From an uncultured Clostridium sp. (GTDB taxonomy: Bacteria; Bacillota; Clostridia; TANB77; CAG-508), in NCBI GenBank assembly GCA_900554635.1, contig USHY01000034.1:1-13469 (forward strand): a stretch of 13,469 nt of DNA, read 5' to 3'. The notes below the pieces were generated by a model. That model was not told the DNA's origin. It worked only from the letters and a program-made list of their open reading frames with translations, and made no database searches. The position numbers and the translations under genes were made by a program. Shown in pieces: positions 6,682-12,730 of the stretch. Positions within the stretch are counted from its first letter, which is position 1, and each line of letters starts with the position of its first letter.

Positions 6682-7116
6682 TTGAAAAAAACACTTAAAA
6701 TAATAGCATTAATTGCAATAATGTTAGTAGCAGTATTAGCACTAACAGGCTGTGGAAACAAATTAGTAGCAACAAAAGATGTTGAAGGAACATCATCAGA
6801 ACCAAAACATTCAGAAAAAATTGAAATATCTTTTAAAAAAGACAAAGTTAACAAAGTGAAAATGATATACACTTTTGATAACAAAGATGATGCTAAGAAA
6901 TTTGTTGATAGCTATAATGCATTAATAGCTTTAGCAAGTGCTTTTACATCAGGAGATGAAAAAATTTCTTTACCAACAATAGAACAAAAAGGCAAAAAAA
7001 CAACAATTGAAATGGATGCTAAAATGTATGCTGAAATGAGTGGAGAAACAGAAGCTGGCATGACAAAAGAAGAAGTAAAAGCAAGCTTAGAAAAACAAGG
7101 ATACAAAGTAAAATAA
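6682..7116 (+). CDS. Small secreted lipoprotein, distantly YehR-like
   Basis: The 144-residue product starts with a textbook lipoprotein signal: MKKTLK, a hydrophobic core (7-20) and the lipobox L-T-G-C with Cys24 as the predicted lipidated residue. It should therefore be anchored on the outer face of the membrane. The mature part is lysine- and glutamate-rich, with a short beta-rich stretch (KIEISFKKDKVNKVKMIYTF), a helical DAKKFVDSYNALIALASAF segment and a C-terminal MTKEEVKASLEKQGYKVK. Overall order and the ending resemble YehR/DUF1307 lipoproteins, but this is a weak impression. Translation begins at TTG, fixed by GGGGGTGAT at 6669-6677. The gene has its own promoter and terminator, so it is monocistronic. 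Substrate unknown. Confidence 0.85.
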   Translation: MKKTLKIIALIAIMLVAVLALTGCGNKLVATKDVEGTSSEPKHSEKIEISFKKDKVNKVKMIYTFDNKDDAKKFVDSYNALIALASAFTSGDEKISLPTIEQKGKKTTIEMDAKMYAEMSGETEAGMTKEEVKASLEKQGYKVK

Positions 7117-7125
7117 AATACTTAT

Positions 7126-7157
7126 AAAAAAAATCGGAGAAATCCGATTTTTTTGTT
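7126..7157 (+). terminator. Intrinsic terminator after the lipoprotein gene
   Basis: AAATCGGA (7131-7138) and TCCGATTT (7143-7150) pair around a GAAA tetraloop. The stem is extended by flanking A and T tracts and followed by T-rich sequence. Confidence 0.93.
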
Positions 7158-7256
7158 TTTCCTCTTTGTATTTTCTTATCAAAACATTTACTTAAAAGAA
7201 TTGTTAGAAATTTATCACAAAATAATCATAAATTTGCCCAAATTTCTTAAAAACCC

Positions 7257-7285
7257 TTGACAAATGGCTAAAAATGGTGTAAAGT
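7257..7285 (+). promoter_or_regulatory. Promoter of the ylxM-ffh operon
   Basis: Consensus TTGACA (7257-7262) is followed after 17 bp by TAAAGT (7280-7285), four of six matches. It lies 35 bases before the ylxM start and after the preceding terminator, so it probably drives ylxM to rplS, with no clear terminator seen until 11266. Confidence 0.75.
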
Positions 7286-7320
7286 AGAATAGCATTACAA
7301 TTTTAGAAGGTGAAATAGTT

Positions 7321-7668
7321 ATGGATAGGAAAGTTGAAATTAGTATGCTTTGCGAAATTTATGGGAAGCTTTTGACTGAGAAACAATTGAATATTTTGGA
7401 TAACTATTATAACCTAGACTTGTCTCTTTCAGAAATTGCAGAAAATGAGGGCATTACAAGGCAGGCTGTGAGGGATATAATAAAAAAGGGGGAAAATAAA
7501 CTTTTCGAATTTGAAGAAAAGCTAGGAATTATGAAAAAAAATATGAAGCAAGAAGAAAAAATAGCAAGTATTTTATCTGAGCTAACTAAAATTCAAACAA
7601 AGTTTACAGATGAACAAATAGCAGAAATACTAGAACATATCAAAACTGAATTAAATTGTGTTGTGTAA
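7321..7668 (+). CDS. ylxM: YlxM/P13-like helix-turn-helix protein of the SRP operon
   Basis: This 115-residue protein has the YlxM pattern: the opening KVEISMLCEIYGKLLTEKQ, then a sigma-70 region 4-like helix-turn-helix (about 17-58) with LSLSEIAENEGITRQAVRD and the following helix IIKKGENKLFEFEEKLG. The lysine-rich C-terminal third is predicted helical. YlxM proteins are nearly always encoded just before ffh in low-GC Gram-positives, and work in streptococci links them to SRP assembly and activity. AAGGTGA is spaced seven bases from the ATG. The stop codon is embedded in the AAGGAGG ribosome binding site of ffh, so the two genes are translationally linked. Confidence 0.93.
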   Translation: MDRKVEISMLCEIYGKLLTEKQLNILDNYYNLDLSLSEIAENEGITRQAVRDIIKKGENKLFEFEEKLGIMKKNMKQEEKIASILSELTKIQTKFTDEQIAEILEHIKTELNCVV

Positions 7669-7681
7669 GGAGGAAAACAAT

Positions 7682-9036
7682 ATGGCTTTTGAGGGTTTAT
7701 CTACAAGATTACAAGCTATAACAAGAAAACTTCGGAGGAAAAGCAAGAATTACTGAAAATGATTTAAAAGAGGTAATGCGAGAGGTAAAACTAGCTTTAC
7801 TTGAAGCTGATGTTAACTATAAGATTGTAAAGGAATTCATAAACGATGTAGAACAAAAAGCCTTAGGCCAAGATGTATTAAAATCCTTAACACCAGGACA
7901 ACAAGTTGTAAAAATTGTAAGGGATGAAATGACAGAGCTTTTAGGAGGTGTAACAAGCAAAATAAACTTTACACCTAATCCACCTACAATAATAATGTTA
8001 GTAGGTCTTCAAGGTTCTGGTAAAACTACCACTTGTGGTAAACTTGCAAATCTTTTAAGAAAGCAAGGAAAGAAACCATTATTAGTTGCATGCGATGTAT
8101 ATAGACCAGCAGCTATAAAACAATTACAAGTAGTAGGAAAACAATTAAACATTCCAGTATATGCTAATGAAAACTCAAAAGATGTAGTGCGAATAGCAAA
8201 ACAGGCAATATCTGAAGCGTATTCAAAACTAAATGATGTAATTATATTAGATACTGCAGGAAGACTTCATATTGATGAAGAATTAATGCAAGAACTAAAA
8301 AATGTAAAAGCAAATGTAAAACCACACGAAATACTTTTAGTAGTAGATTCAATGACAGGTCAAGATGCCGTAAATGTAGCACAAACTTTTAATGAAAACC
8401 TAGGAATTGATGGAGTAATTTTAACAAAACTAGATGGCGATACTCGTGGTGGTGCTGCACTTTCTGTTAAAAAAGTAACAGGAAGGCCAATAAAATTTGC
8501 TGCAAACCGGAGAAAAATTAAGTGATATTGAAGAATTTCACCCAGACAGAATGACATCAAGAATATTAGGAATGGGAGATATGCTTTCAATAATAGAAAA
8601 AGCTGAAGAAGCTTTTGATGAAGAAGAAGCTTTAAAACTAGAAAAGAAACTAAAAAAACAAGAATTTGACTTAGATGATTATTTAACACAACTAAGACAA
8701 ATGAAAAAAATGGGTTCATTCTCATCAATACTTAAAATGATACCTGGTATGAACAAATTTGGAGATATTAAAGTTGATGATAAAGAATTTGTAAAAATAG
8801 AAGCAATTATTTGCTCAATGACATCAAAAGAAAAGAAAAACACAAGACTCCTAAATGCAAGTAGAAGACAAAGAATTGCAAAAGGAAGTGGCACAACAGT
8901 TCAAGACATAAACAAATTCATAAATTCTTATGAAACAACTCAAAAGCTTATGAAAAAAGTTCAAAACAGCAAGGGTGGCATGAAAAATGCTTTGAAAGGC
9001 TTAGATATAAATAGCCTAAAGAATAGTTTAAAGTAG
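7682..9036 (+). CDS. ffh: Signal recognition particle protein Ffh, needs two +1 frame changes
   Basis: Ffh binds signal sequences and 4.5S/6S RNA and, with FtsY, delivers ribosomes to the membrane. The reading is three blocks: 7682-7732 (17 residues), 7734-8507 (258) and 8509 to the stop at 9036 (175). Together they give 450 residues, the normal Ffh length. N domain: MAFEGLSTRLQAITRKL. G domain: G1 GLQGSGKTTT (108-117), DVYRPAA (138-144), DTAGR (190-194), TKLDG (248-252), then GEK at the second junction. M domain: LGMGDM, the methionine-rich MIPGMN region and SRRQRIAKGSG. Nothing else is missing. At each junction the incoming frame reads CGG A and reaches TGA soon after (7754, 8523). An essential, otherwise intact gene argues against a pseudogene. 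AGGAGG sits eight bases before the ATG. Confidence 0.9.
7733..7736 (+). other. +1 frameshift site 1 (ffh codon 18), CGGA
   Basis: Incoming codons are AAA CTT CGG AGG AAA, then TGA at 7754. Homology needs K-L-(G or R)-G-K, which is obtained by skipping C7733 (CTT GGA GGA) or by reading CGGA as one codon. An R-G-K reading is common in Ffh and G or S also occurs there, so this site alone does not decide the inserted residue. GGAGGA just after the shift resembles a Shine-Dalgarno sequence, but no such element lies upstream. Confidence 0.75.
8508..8511 (+). other. +1 frameshift site 2 (ffh codon 276), CGGA
   Basis: Incoming codons are GCA AAC CGG AGA AAA, then TGA at 8523. Ffh homologues require x-G-E-K here; skipping C8508 gives AAC GGA GAA AAA (N-G-E-K). 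Deleting one A instead would give ACC GGA (T-G-E-K), so the exact base is ambiguous, but the net +1 shift is not. The conserved glycine favours glycine over arginine as the residue made from CGGA. Confidence 0.78.
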
Positions 9037-9083
9037 TTATTAATTTTTTAAATTTATATAAATAAAAAAGGGAGGATTTTAAA

Positions 9084-9314
9084 ATGGTAAAAATAAGATT
9101 ACAAAGAGTAGGAAAGAAAAAAGCACCATTCTATCACATAGTTGTTGCTGATTCAAAGTCTCCAAGAGATGGTAAAATAATTGAACAAATTGGAACATAC
9201 AATCCAATGACAGAACCATCAGAAGTAGTTTTCGACAAAGAAAAAGTTGAACAATGGATTAAAAACGGAGCAAAACCAACAGATACTGTAAAAAGATTAA
9301 TTGAAACAAAATAA
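9084..9314 (+). CDS. rpsP: 30S ribosomal protein S16
   Basis: The 76-residue protein is full length for a short bacterial S16. It begins with MVKIRLQRVGKKKAPFYHIV, followed by ADSKSPRDGKIIEQIGTYNP, both highly conserved, and ends with the KPTDTVKRL helix. S16 binds 16S rRNA early and helps fold the 5' domain of the small subunit. GGGAGG (9070-9075) precedes the ATG by eight bases. It begins 47 bases after ffh, and the order rpsP-khpA-rimM-trmD-rplS is the standard arrangement in this phylum. AAC GGA at residues 61-62 shows that a C before GGA in normal phase causes no frame problem. Confidence 0.98.
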   Translation: MVKIRLQRVGKKKAPFYHIVVADSKSPRDGKIIEQIGTYNPMTEPSEVVFDKEKVEQWIKNGAKPTDTVKRLIETK

Positions 9315-9335
9315 TTTGTTTTATGGAGGCCAAAA

Positions 9336-9566
9336 ATGAAAAATACACTTGAAACAATAGTAAAAAGTTTAGTAGAATTCCCAGAACAAGTTTCTATAAA
9401 CGAAATTTCAGGCGAAAAATCAGTAGTTTATGAAGTAAAAGTTGCTGATAGCGATATGGGAAAAGTTATTGGTAGAGAAGGCAAAATAGCTGCTGCAATT
9501 AGAACAGTTATGAAAGCTTTAGCTAGCAAAGAACAGAAAAAAGTTAATGTAGAATTTATAGGATAG
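9336..9566 (+). CDS. khpA: KH-domain RNA-binding protein KhpA
   Basis: This is a 76-residue protein made of a single KH domain (formerly YlqC). The RNA-gripping GxxG loop is visible as VIGREGKIAAAIRTVMKAL, and the preceding strand SVVYEVKVADSDMGK is typical. KhpA forms a complex with KhpB/Jag in Gram-positives, binds many small RNAs and affects cell elongation and division in streptococci. TGGAGG precedes the ATG. The gene sits 21 bases after rpsP and 8 bases before rimM, its conserved place between ribosomal protein and ribosome maturation genes. Confidence 0.94.
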   Translation: MKNTLETIVKSLVEFPEQVSINEISGEKSVVYEVKVADSDMGKVIGREGKIAAAIRTVMKALASKEQKKVNVEFIG

Positions 9567-9574
9567 GTATTTGA

Positions 9575-10081
9575 ATGGAAGAATATTTAGAAATTGGTCA
9601 AATTGTGAATACAAATGGACTAAAAGGATTTTTAAAAGTAAAACCATTAACAGATGATATTACTAGATTTGAAGATTTAGAAACAGTATATATTCAAAAG
9701 CATAAAGACCTTGTAGAATTTAAAGTTCAAGATGTAAAATATATCAAAAACATGGTATTATTAAAACTTGAAGGAATAGATAATATAGGTGAAGCTGAAA
9801 AATATAAAAACTTCTATATCAAAATCAATAGAAAAGATGCAGTAGAGCTTGAAGAAAATTCATACTTTATTGTAGATATCATAGGTTCAGAGGTTTATAC
9901 AGAAGAAAATGAACTTTTAGGAAAAGTTGTAGATGTGTTCCAAACCGGAAGTAATGATGTGTACTCTATTAAAAATCAAGAAGGAAAAGAAATTTTACTT
10001 CCAGCAATATCAGATGTTATAAAAAATGTTGATATTGAAAATAAAAAAATAGTAGTACATTTAATGGAAGGTTTAATATGA
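9575..10081 (+). CDS. rimM: Ribosome maturation factor RimM
   Basis: The 168 residues have the normal length. The N-terminal RimM domain (about 1-85) opens with the characteristic IGQIVNTNGLKGFLKVKPLTDD. The C-terminal PRC-barrel domain (about 95-168) holds SYFIVDIIGSEVYTEENELLGKVVDVFQTGSNDVYSI and the LLPAISDVIKNVDIENKKI segment. RimM binds S19 and helps assemble the head of the 30S subunit. It ends in an ATGA overlap with trmD, implying coupled translation. ACC GGA at residues 125-126 is another C-before-GGA sequence in normal phase that needs no frame change. Confidence 0.96.
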   Translation: MEEYLEIGQIVNTNGLKGFLKVKPLTDDITRFEDLETVYIQKHKDLVEFKVQDVKYIKNMVLLKLEGIDNIGEAEKYKNFYIKINRKDAVELEENSYFIVDIIGSEVYTEENELLGKVVDVFQTGSNDVYSIKNQEGKEILLPAISDVIKNVDIENKKIVVHLMEGLI

Positions 10082-10744
10082 GAATTGATGTATTAACTTT
10101 GTTTCCAGAAAGCTTTGAACCATTAAAACAAAGCATTATTGGAAGAGCCGTAGAAAAGAATATAATAAATATTAACTTAATAAATATTAGAGACTTTTCA
10201 AAAGATAAACACAAAAAAGTTGATGACACACCTTATGGTGGAGGAGCCGGAATGGTAATAAGACCAGATGTTGTGTATGATGCTTATAAGAGTGTTTCAG
10301 AACCGCAAGCAAAGCCAATATATATGTCACCTCAAGGAAAGACATTAAATCAAAAAATTGTACAAGATTTAAGTAAAGAAGAACACTTAATATTAATATG
10401 TGGACACTATGAAGGAATAGACCAAAGAGTAATTGATGAAATTGCGCCAATGGAAATTTCAATCGGAGACTATGTTTTAACCGGTGGAGAACTTCCAGCA
10501 ATGGTTTTAATAGATAGTGTTTCAAGATATGTTGAAGGTGTTTTAAGCAGTGAATCAACTAAAGAAGAATCATTTGCCAACAATTTACTTGAATATCCAC
10601 AATATACAAGACCAGAAGTATTCTTAGGAAGAGAAGTACCAGAAATTCTAAAATCTCGGAAATCATAAAAAAATTGATGAATGGAGATTAAACAAATCGT
10701 TAGAAATAACAAAACAAAAAAGACCAGATTTAATAAATAAATAA
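10078..10744 (+). CDS. trmD: tRNA (guanine37-N1)-methyltransferase, needs one +1 frame change
   Basis: TrmD makes m1G37 in tRNAs whose position 36 is G (Leu CUN, Pro CCN, Arg CGG readers), using SAM; the mark prevents +1 slippage and is essential. Motifs in order: MRIDVLTLFPE, DDTPYGGGAGMV (49-60), LICGHYEGIDQRVI (106-119), the trefoil-knot SAM site SIGDYVLTGGELPAM (128-142), SVSR with R150, and LEYPQYTRPEVF. The incoming frame reads K-S-CGG and stops at TAA 10666. One base on, 10658-10744 gives G-N-H-K-K-I-D-E-W-R and 18 more residues, the conserved C-terminal continuation; the product is 221 residues, somewhat short for the family. E164 occupies the place of catalytic Asp169 of the E. coli and Haemophilus enzymes, by my hand alignment. 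It overlaps rimM by ATGA. Confidence 0.9.
10657..10660 (+). other. +1 frameshift site 3 (trmD codon 194), CGGA
   Basis: Incoming codons are AAA TCT CGG AAA TCA TAA. The family-invariant S-G-N-H appears if C10657 is skipped (TCT GGA AAT CAT). This is the least ambiguous of the three sites: deleting a G would give S-R-N-H and lose the glycine. No Shine-Dalgarno-like sequence or stable downstream hairpin is evident. Confidence 0.8.
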
Positions 10745-10760
10745 GAAAGGAGGATATCTA

Positions 10761-11252
10761 ATGGATATCATAAAATCAATTGAACATGAACAAATGAAAA
10801 ATAAAATACCAGATTTAAGAGTTGGTAATACAGTTAAAGTTCATGTAAGAGTAAAAGAAGGAAACAGAGAAAGAATCCAAGTTTTCGAAGGAACAATAAT
10901 AAAAGTACAAGGTGGAGGAGTTAACAAAACATTTACAGTAAGAAGAATAGCTTCAGGAGTAGGTGTTGAAAAAACATTCTTAGTTCATTCACCAGCAGTA
11001 GAAAAAGTAGAAGTAACAAGAGTTGGTAAAGCAAGAAGAGCAAAATTATTCTACTTAAGAGATAGACTAGGAAAATCTGCTAAGACTAAAGAAAAAGTTG
11101 GAGCAAGAATTGAAACAAACGAAATCGTTGTTAAAGAAGAAGCTGTAGAAGCAGCTCCAGAAGAAGCCCCAGCAGTTGAAACAGAAAATCCAGTTGTAGA
11201 AGAAACAGTAGATACTGTAACAGAAGAAGCTACAACAGAAGTTAAAGAATAA
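10761..11252 (+). CDS. rplS: 50S ribosomal protein L19 with acidic C-terminal extension
   Basis: L19 sits at the interface of the two ribosomal subunits. Residues 1-117 are a complete, canonical L19: IIKSIEHEQMKN, FEGTIIKVQGGGVNKTFTVRRIASGVGVEK, and the basic KARRAKLFYLRDRLGKSAK. A tail of about 45 residues follows that ordinary L19 lacks; its last 40 positions contain 13 Glu and one Asp against two Lys, with many Ala, Val, Thr and Pro and no predicted fold. The total is 163 residues against a usual ~115. The tail is in frame with normal codon use and runs straight to the stop and terminator, so it is not an obvious frameshift product. AGGAGG precedes the ATG by about eight bases. It is the last gene of the ylxM operon. 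Confidence 0.95.
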   Translation: MDIIKSIEHEQMKNKIPDLRVGNTVKVHVRVKEGNRERIQVFEGTIIKVQGGGVNKTFTVRRIASGVGVEKTFLVHSPAVEKVEVTRVGKARRAKLFYLRDRLGKSAKTKEKVGARIETNEIVVKEEAVEAAPEEAPAVETENPVVEETVDTVTEEATTEVKE

Positions 11253-11265
11253 TAATATTTAAAAA

Positions 11266-11296
11266 ACAAATTGCAAAACAAGCAATTTGTTTTTTT
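11266..11296 (+). terminator. Intrinsic terminator after rplS
   Basis: ACAAATTGC (11266-11274) pairs with GCAATTTGT (11282-11290) around a seven-base loop, with six T residues after it and A residues before it. It closes the ylxM-ffh-rplS operon. Confidence 0.92.
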
Positions 11297-11345
11297 ATGC
11301 CTAACCCTTACAAGAGTAGCATTACAAAAAAATAGACATAAAAAC

Positions 11346-11387
11346 ATTACAAAAATATTACAAAAATATTACAAAAATATTACAAAT
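11346..11387 (+). repeat. Tandem 11-bp repeats upstream of the ftsA promoter
   Basis: ATTACAAAAAT occurs three times end to end (11346-11356, 11357-11367, 11368-11378), followed by a shortened fourth copy ATTACAAAT (11379-11387). The array ends four bases before the -35. The period of 11 bp is close to one helical turn and puts an A5 tract on the same face each turn, which predicts bent DNA or an UP-like element. Confidence 0.85.
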
Positions 11388-11391
11388 ACTC

Positions 11392-11420
11392 TTGACTTTT
11401 TTCGAAAAACATAATATTAT
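11392..11420 (+). promoter_or_regulatory. Promoter of ftsA-ftsZ
   Basis: TTGACT (11392-11397) and TATTAT (11415-11420) are spaced 17 bp, each one base from consensus. The start codon lies 36 bases downstream of the -10. Confidence 0.85.
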
Positions 11421-11456
11421 TATAGCGGTAATTTTATAAAAGATGGAGGAAAAATT

Positions 11457-12686
11457 TTGGCTATCGGGGATATAATTGTAGGTATAGATATTGGAACCTC
11501 CAAAGTATCTAGTGTTATTGCAGAAATTAATAATTTTAATCAATTAGAAATTCTTGCAACAGCAGAATGTAAATGCTTTGGAATGAAAAAATCTAAAATT
11601 ACAGATGAAGATGAAATTGCCTCTGCAATAGCAAAAACAATTTCAGAAGTTGAAAATCAAGGTAATATAAAAATAAATTCCGCCTATGTAACTATACCAG
11701 GCAAATATGTACAAATAGTACAAAATAGTATAGTTAAGGAAGCTAAAGATAGGTTTTCAGGAATAACTTCTAAAGATGTGAATTCAGCAATGGTGCAACT
11801 ACGAGATATAGACCTTCCAGAAGATAAAGTGGTAATTGATATAATAAAAAATCAATTTTCATTAGATAGTGGAAGAGTAGTGGATGACCCAGTTGGTGCT
11901 TTAAGTTCAACAGTCACAGTTACAGGACAAGTAGTACTTGCTGATAGAAACTATGTAAGACAATTAAACAGCATATTTAAAAAAGCAAATATTGAAATAG
12001 ATGGTATTATACCAAATGTTTTAGCACAAAGGTCATTAATACTTGATACAAATGAATTGGCAGATAATGTAATGATTTTAGATATTGGTGCAGGTAATAC
12101 AGATATAGGTGTATTTAATGGAAATACATTTTTATATACTAACACTATTCCACTTGGAGGAGATAATATTACTAGTGACATTGCACAAGTTTTTTACATA
12201 TCAGATGAAGAAGCGGACAGGCTAAAAAAACAATATGCTCTTGCATTAAAATCATTCATAGATAATGACACAGACATTATGCTAACAACATATAAAGGTG
12301 ATGAACGCAATAAAACAATAAAAAGTTCAGAACTTATAGAAGTAATAGAGGCTAGAATAGAAGAGATATTTTCACTTGTAAATAAACAAATAACATCACT
12401 TGGGTTAAAAACAAATATTAATAATGTAATTTTAACAGGACAAGGAATTACATGTATTAGTAAAAGTGATGTCGCAGGTAAAATAGTACTAAACATTCCA
12501 GTAAAAATTGCTACAGGAAGAATGATAAGTACAGTAAAACCAGCATATAGATCAAGTTATGCATTAGTAAACTATGTAGCAAATAGGCCATACGCAAAAA
12601 ATGTAGCTAGTAAAATAGATGTAAAATCAAATGAAAGCTTTATTAAAACAATACTTGAAAGAATTAAAGAATTTTTTTACACTTAG
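11457..12686 (+). CDS. ftsA: Cell division protein FtsA
   Basis: FtsA is an actin-like ATPase that tethers FtsZ filaments to the membrane and recruits the divisome. The 409 residues match the family. Visible are the phosphate-1 motif IVGIDIGTSKVSSVIAE (near 7-23), the FtsA-specific 1C subdomain (about 85-165), the phosphate-2 motif ILDIGAGNTDIGVF (about 206-219), the adenosine region VILTGQG and a C-terminal amphipathic helix (SFIKTILERIKEFFYT) that would insert in the membrane. Translation starts at TTG, fixed by GGAGG at 11445-11449. ftsZ follows after 44 bases. The gene has its own promoter directly after the rplS terminator, without other division and cell-wall cluster genes on the visible side. 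Confidence 0.93.
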   Translation: MAIGDIIVGIDIGTSKVSSVIAEINNFNQLEILATAECKCFGMKKSKITDEDEIASAIAKTISEVENQGNIKINSAYVTIPGKYVQIVQNSIVKEAKDRFSGITSKDVNSAMVQLRDIDLPEDKVVIDIIKNQFSLDSGRVVDDPVGALSSTVTVTGQVVLADRNYVRQLNSIFKKANIEIDGIIPNVLAQRSLILDTNELADNVMILDIGAGNTDIGVFNGNTFLYTNTIPLGGDNITSDIAQVFYISDEEADRLKKQYALALKSFIDNDTDIMLTTYKGDERNKTIKSSELIEVIEARIEEIFSLVNKQITSLGLKTNINNVILTGQGITCISKSDVAGKIVLNIPVKIATGRMISTVKPAYRSSYALVNYVANRPYAKNVASKIDVKSNESFIKTILERIKEFFYT

Positions 12687-12730
12687 TTTTTAATATTAAA
12701 ATTTATAGATAAAAGGGAGGAATTTGCATT

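Noticed and set aside
7754..8525. TGA readthrough or stop recoding as the explanation for the ffh breaks
   Set aside because: Readthrough would stay in the wrong frame; homology needs a +1 frame change upstream of each TGA. The trmD break ends at TAA, not TGA.
7682..9036. ffh and trmD as pseudogenes
   Set aside because: Both are essential single-copy genes in bacteria, all motifs and the total lengths are preserved, and the only defects are identical-looking single-base steps. Decay would also show stops and substitutions elsewhere.
10187..10558. Minus-strand open frame across trmD
   Set aside because: Leucine- and histidine-rich shadow of trmD codons with no recognisable protein features.
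7733..10660. Simple homopolymer sequencing errors
   Set aside because: The steps are at CGG in CTTCGGAG, AACCGGAG and TCTCGGAA, not in the long A or T runs where indels are usual. A systematic artefact is still not excluded and is listed as the first check.
11346..11387. CRISPR-like array
   Set aside because: The 11-bp units are directly tandem without spacers and lie at a promoter; no cas genes are present.
11457..11459. Alternative ATG start for FtsA
   Set aside because: The TTG is at the right distance from GGAGG and gives the correct FtsA N-terminus; the first in-frame ATG lies far inside the conserved core.
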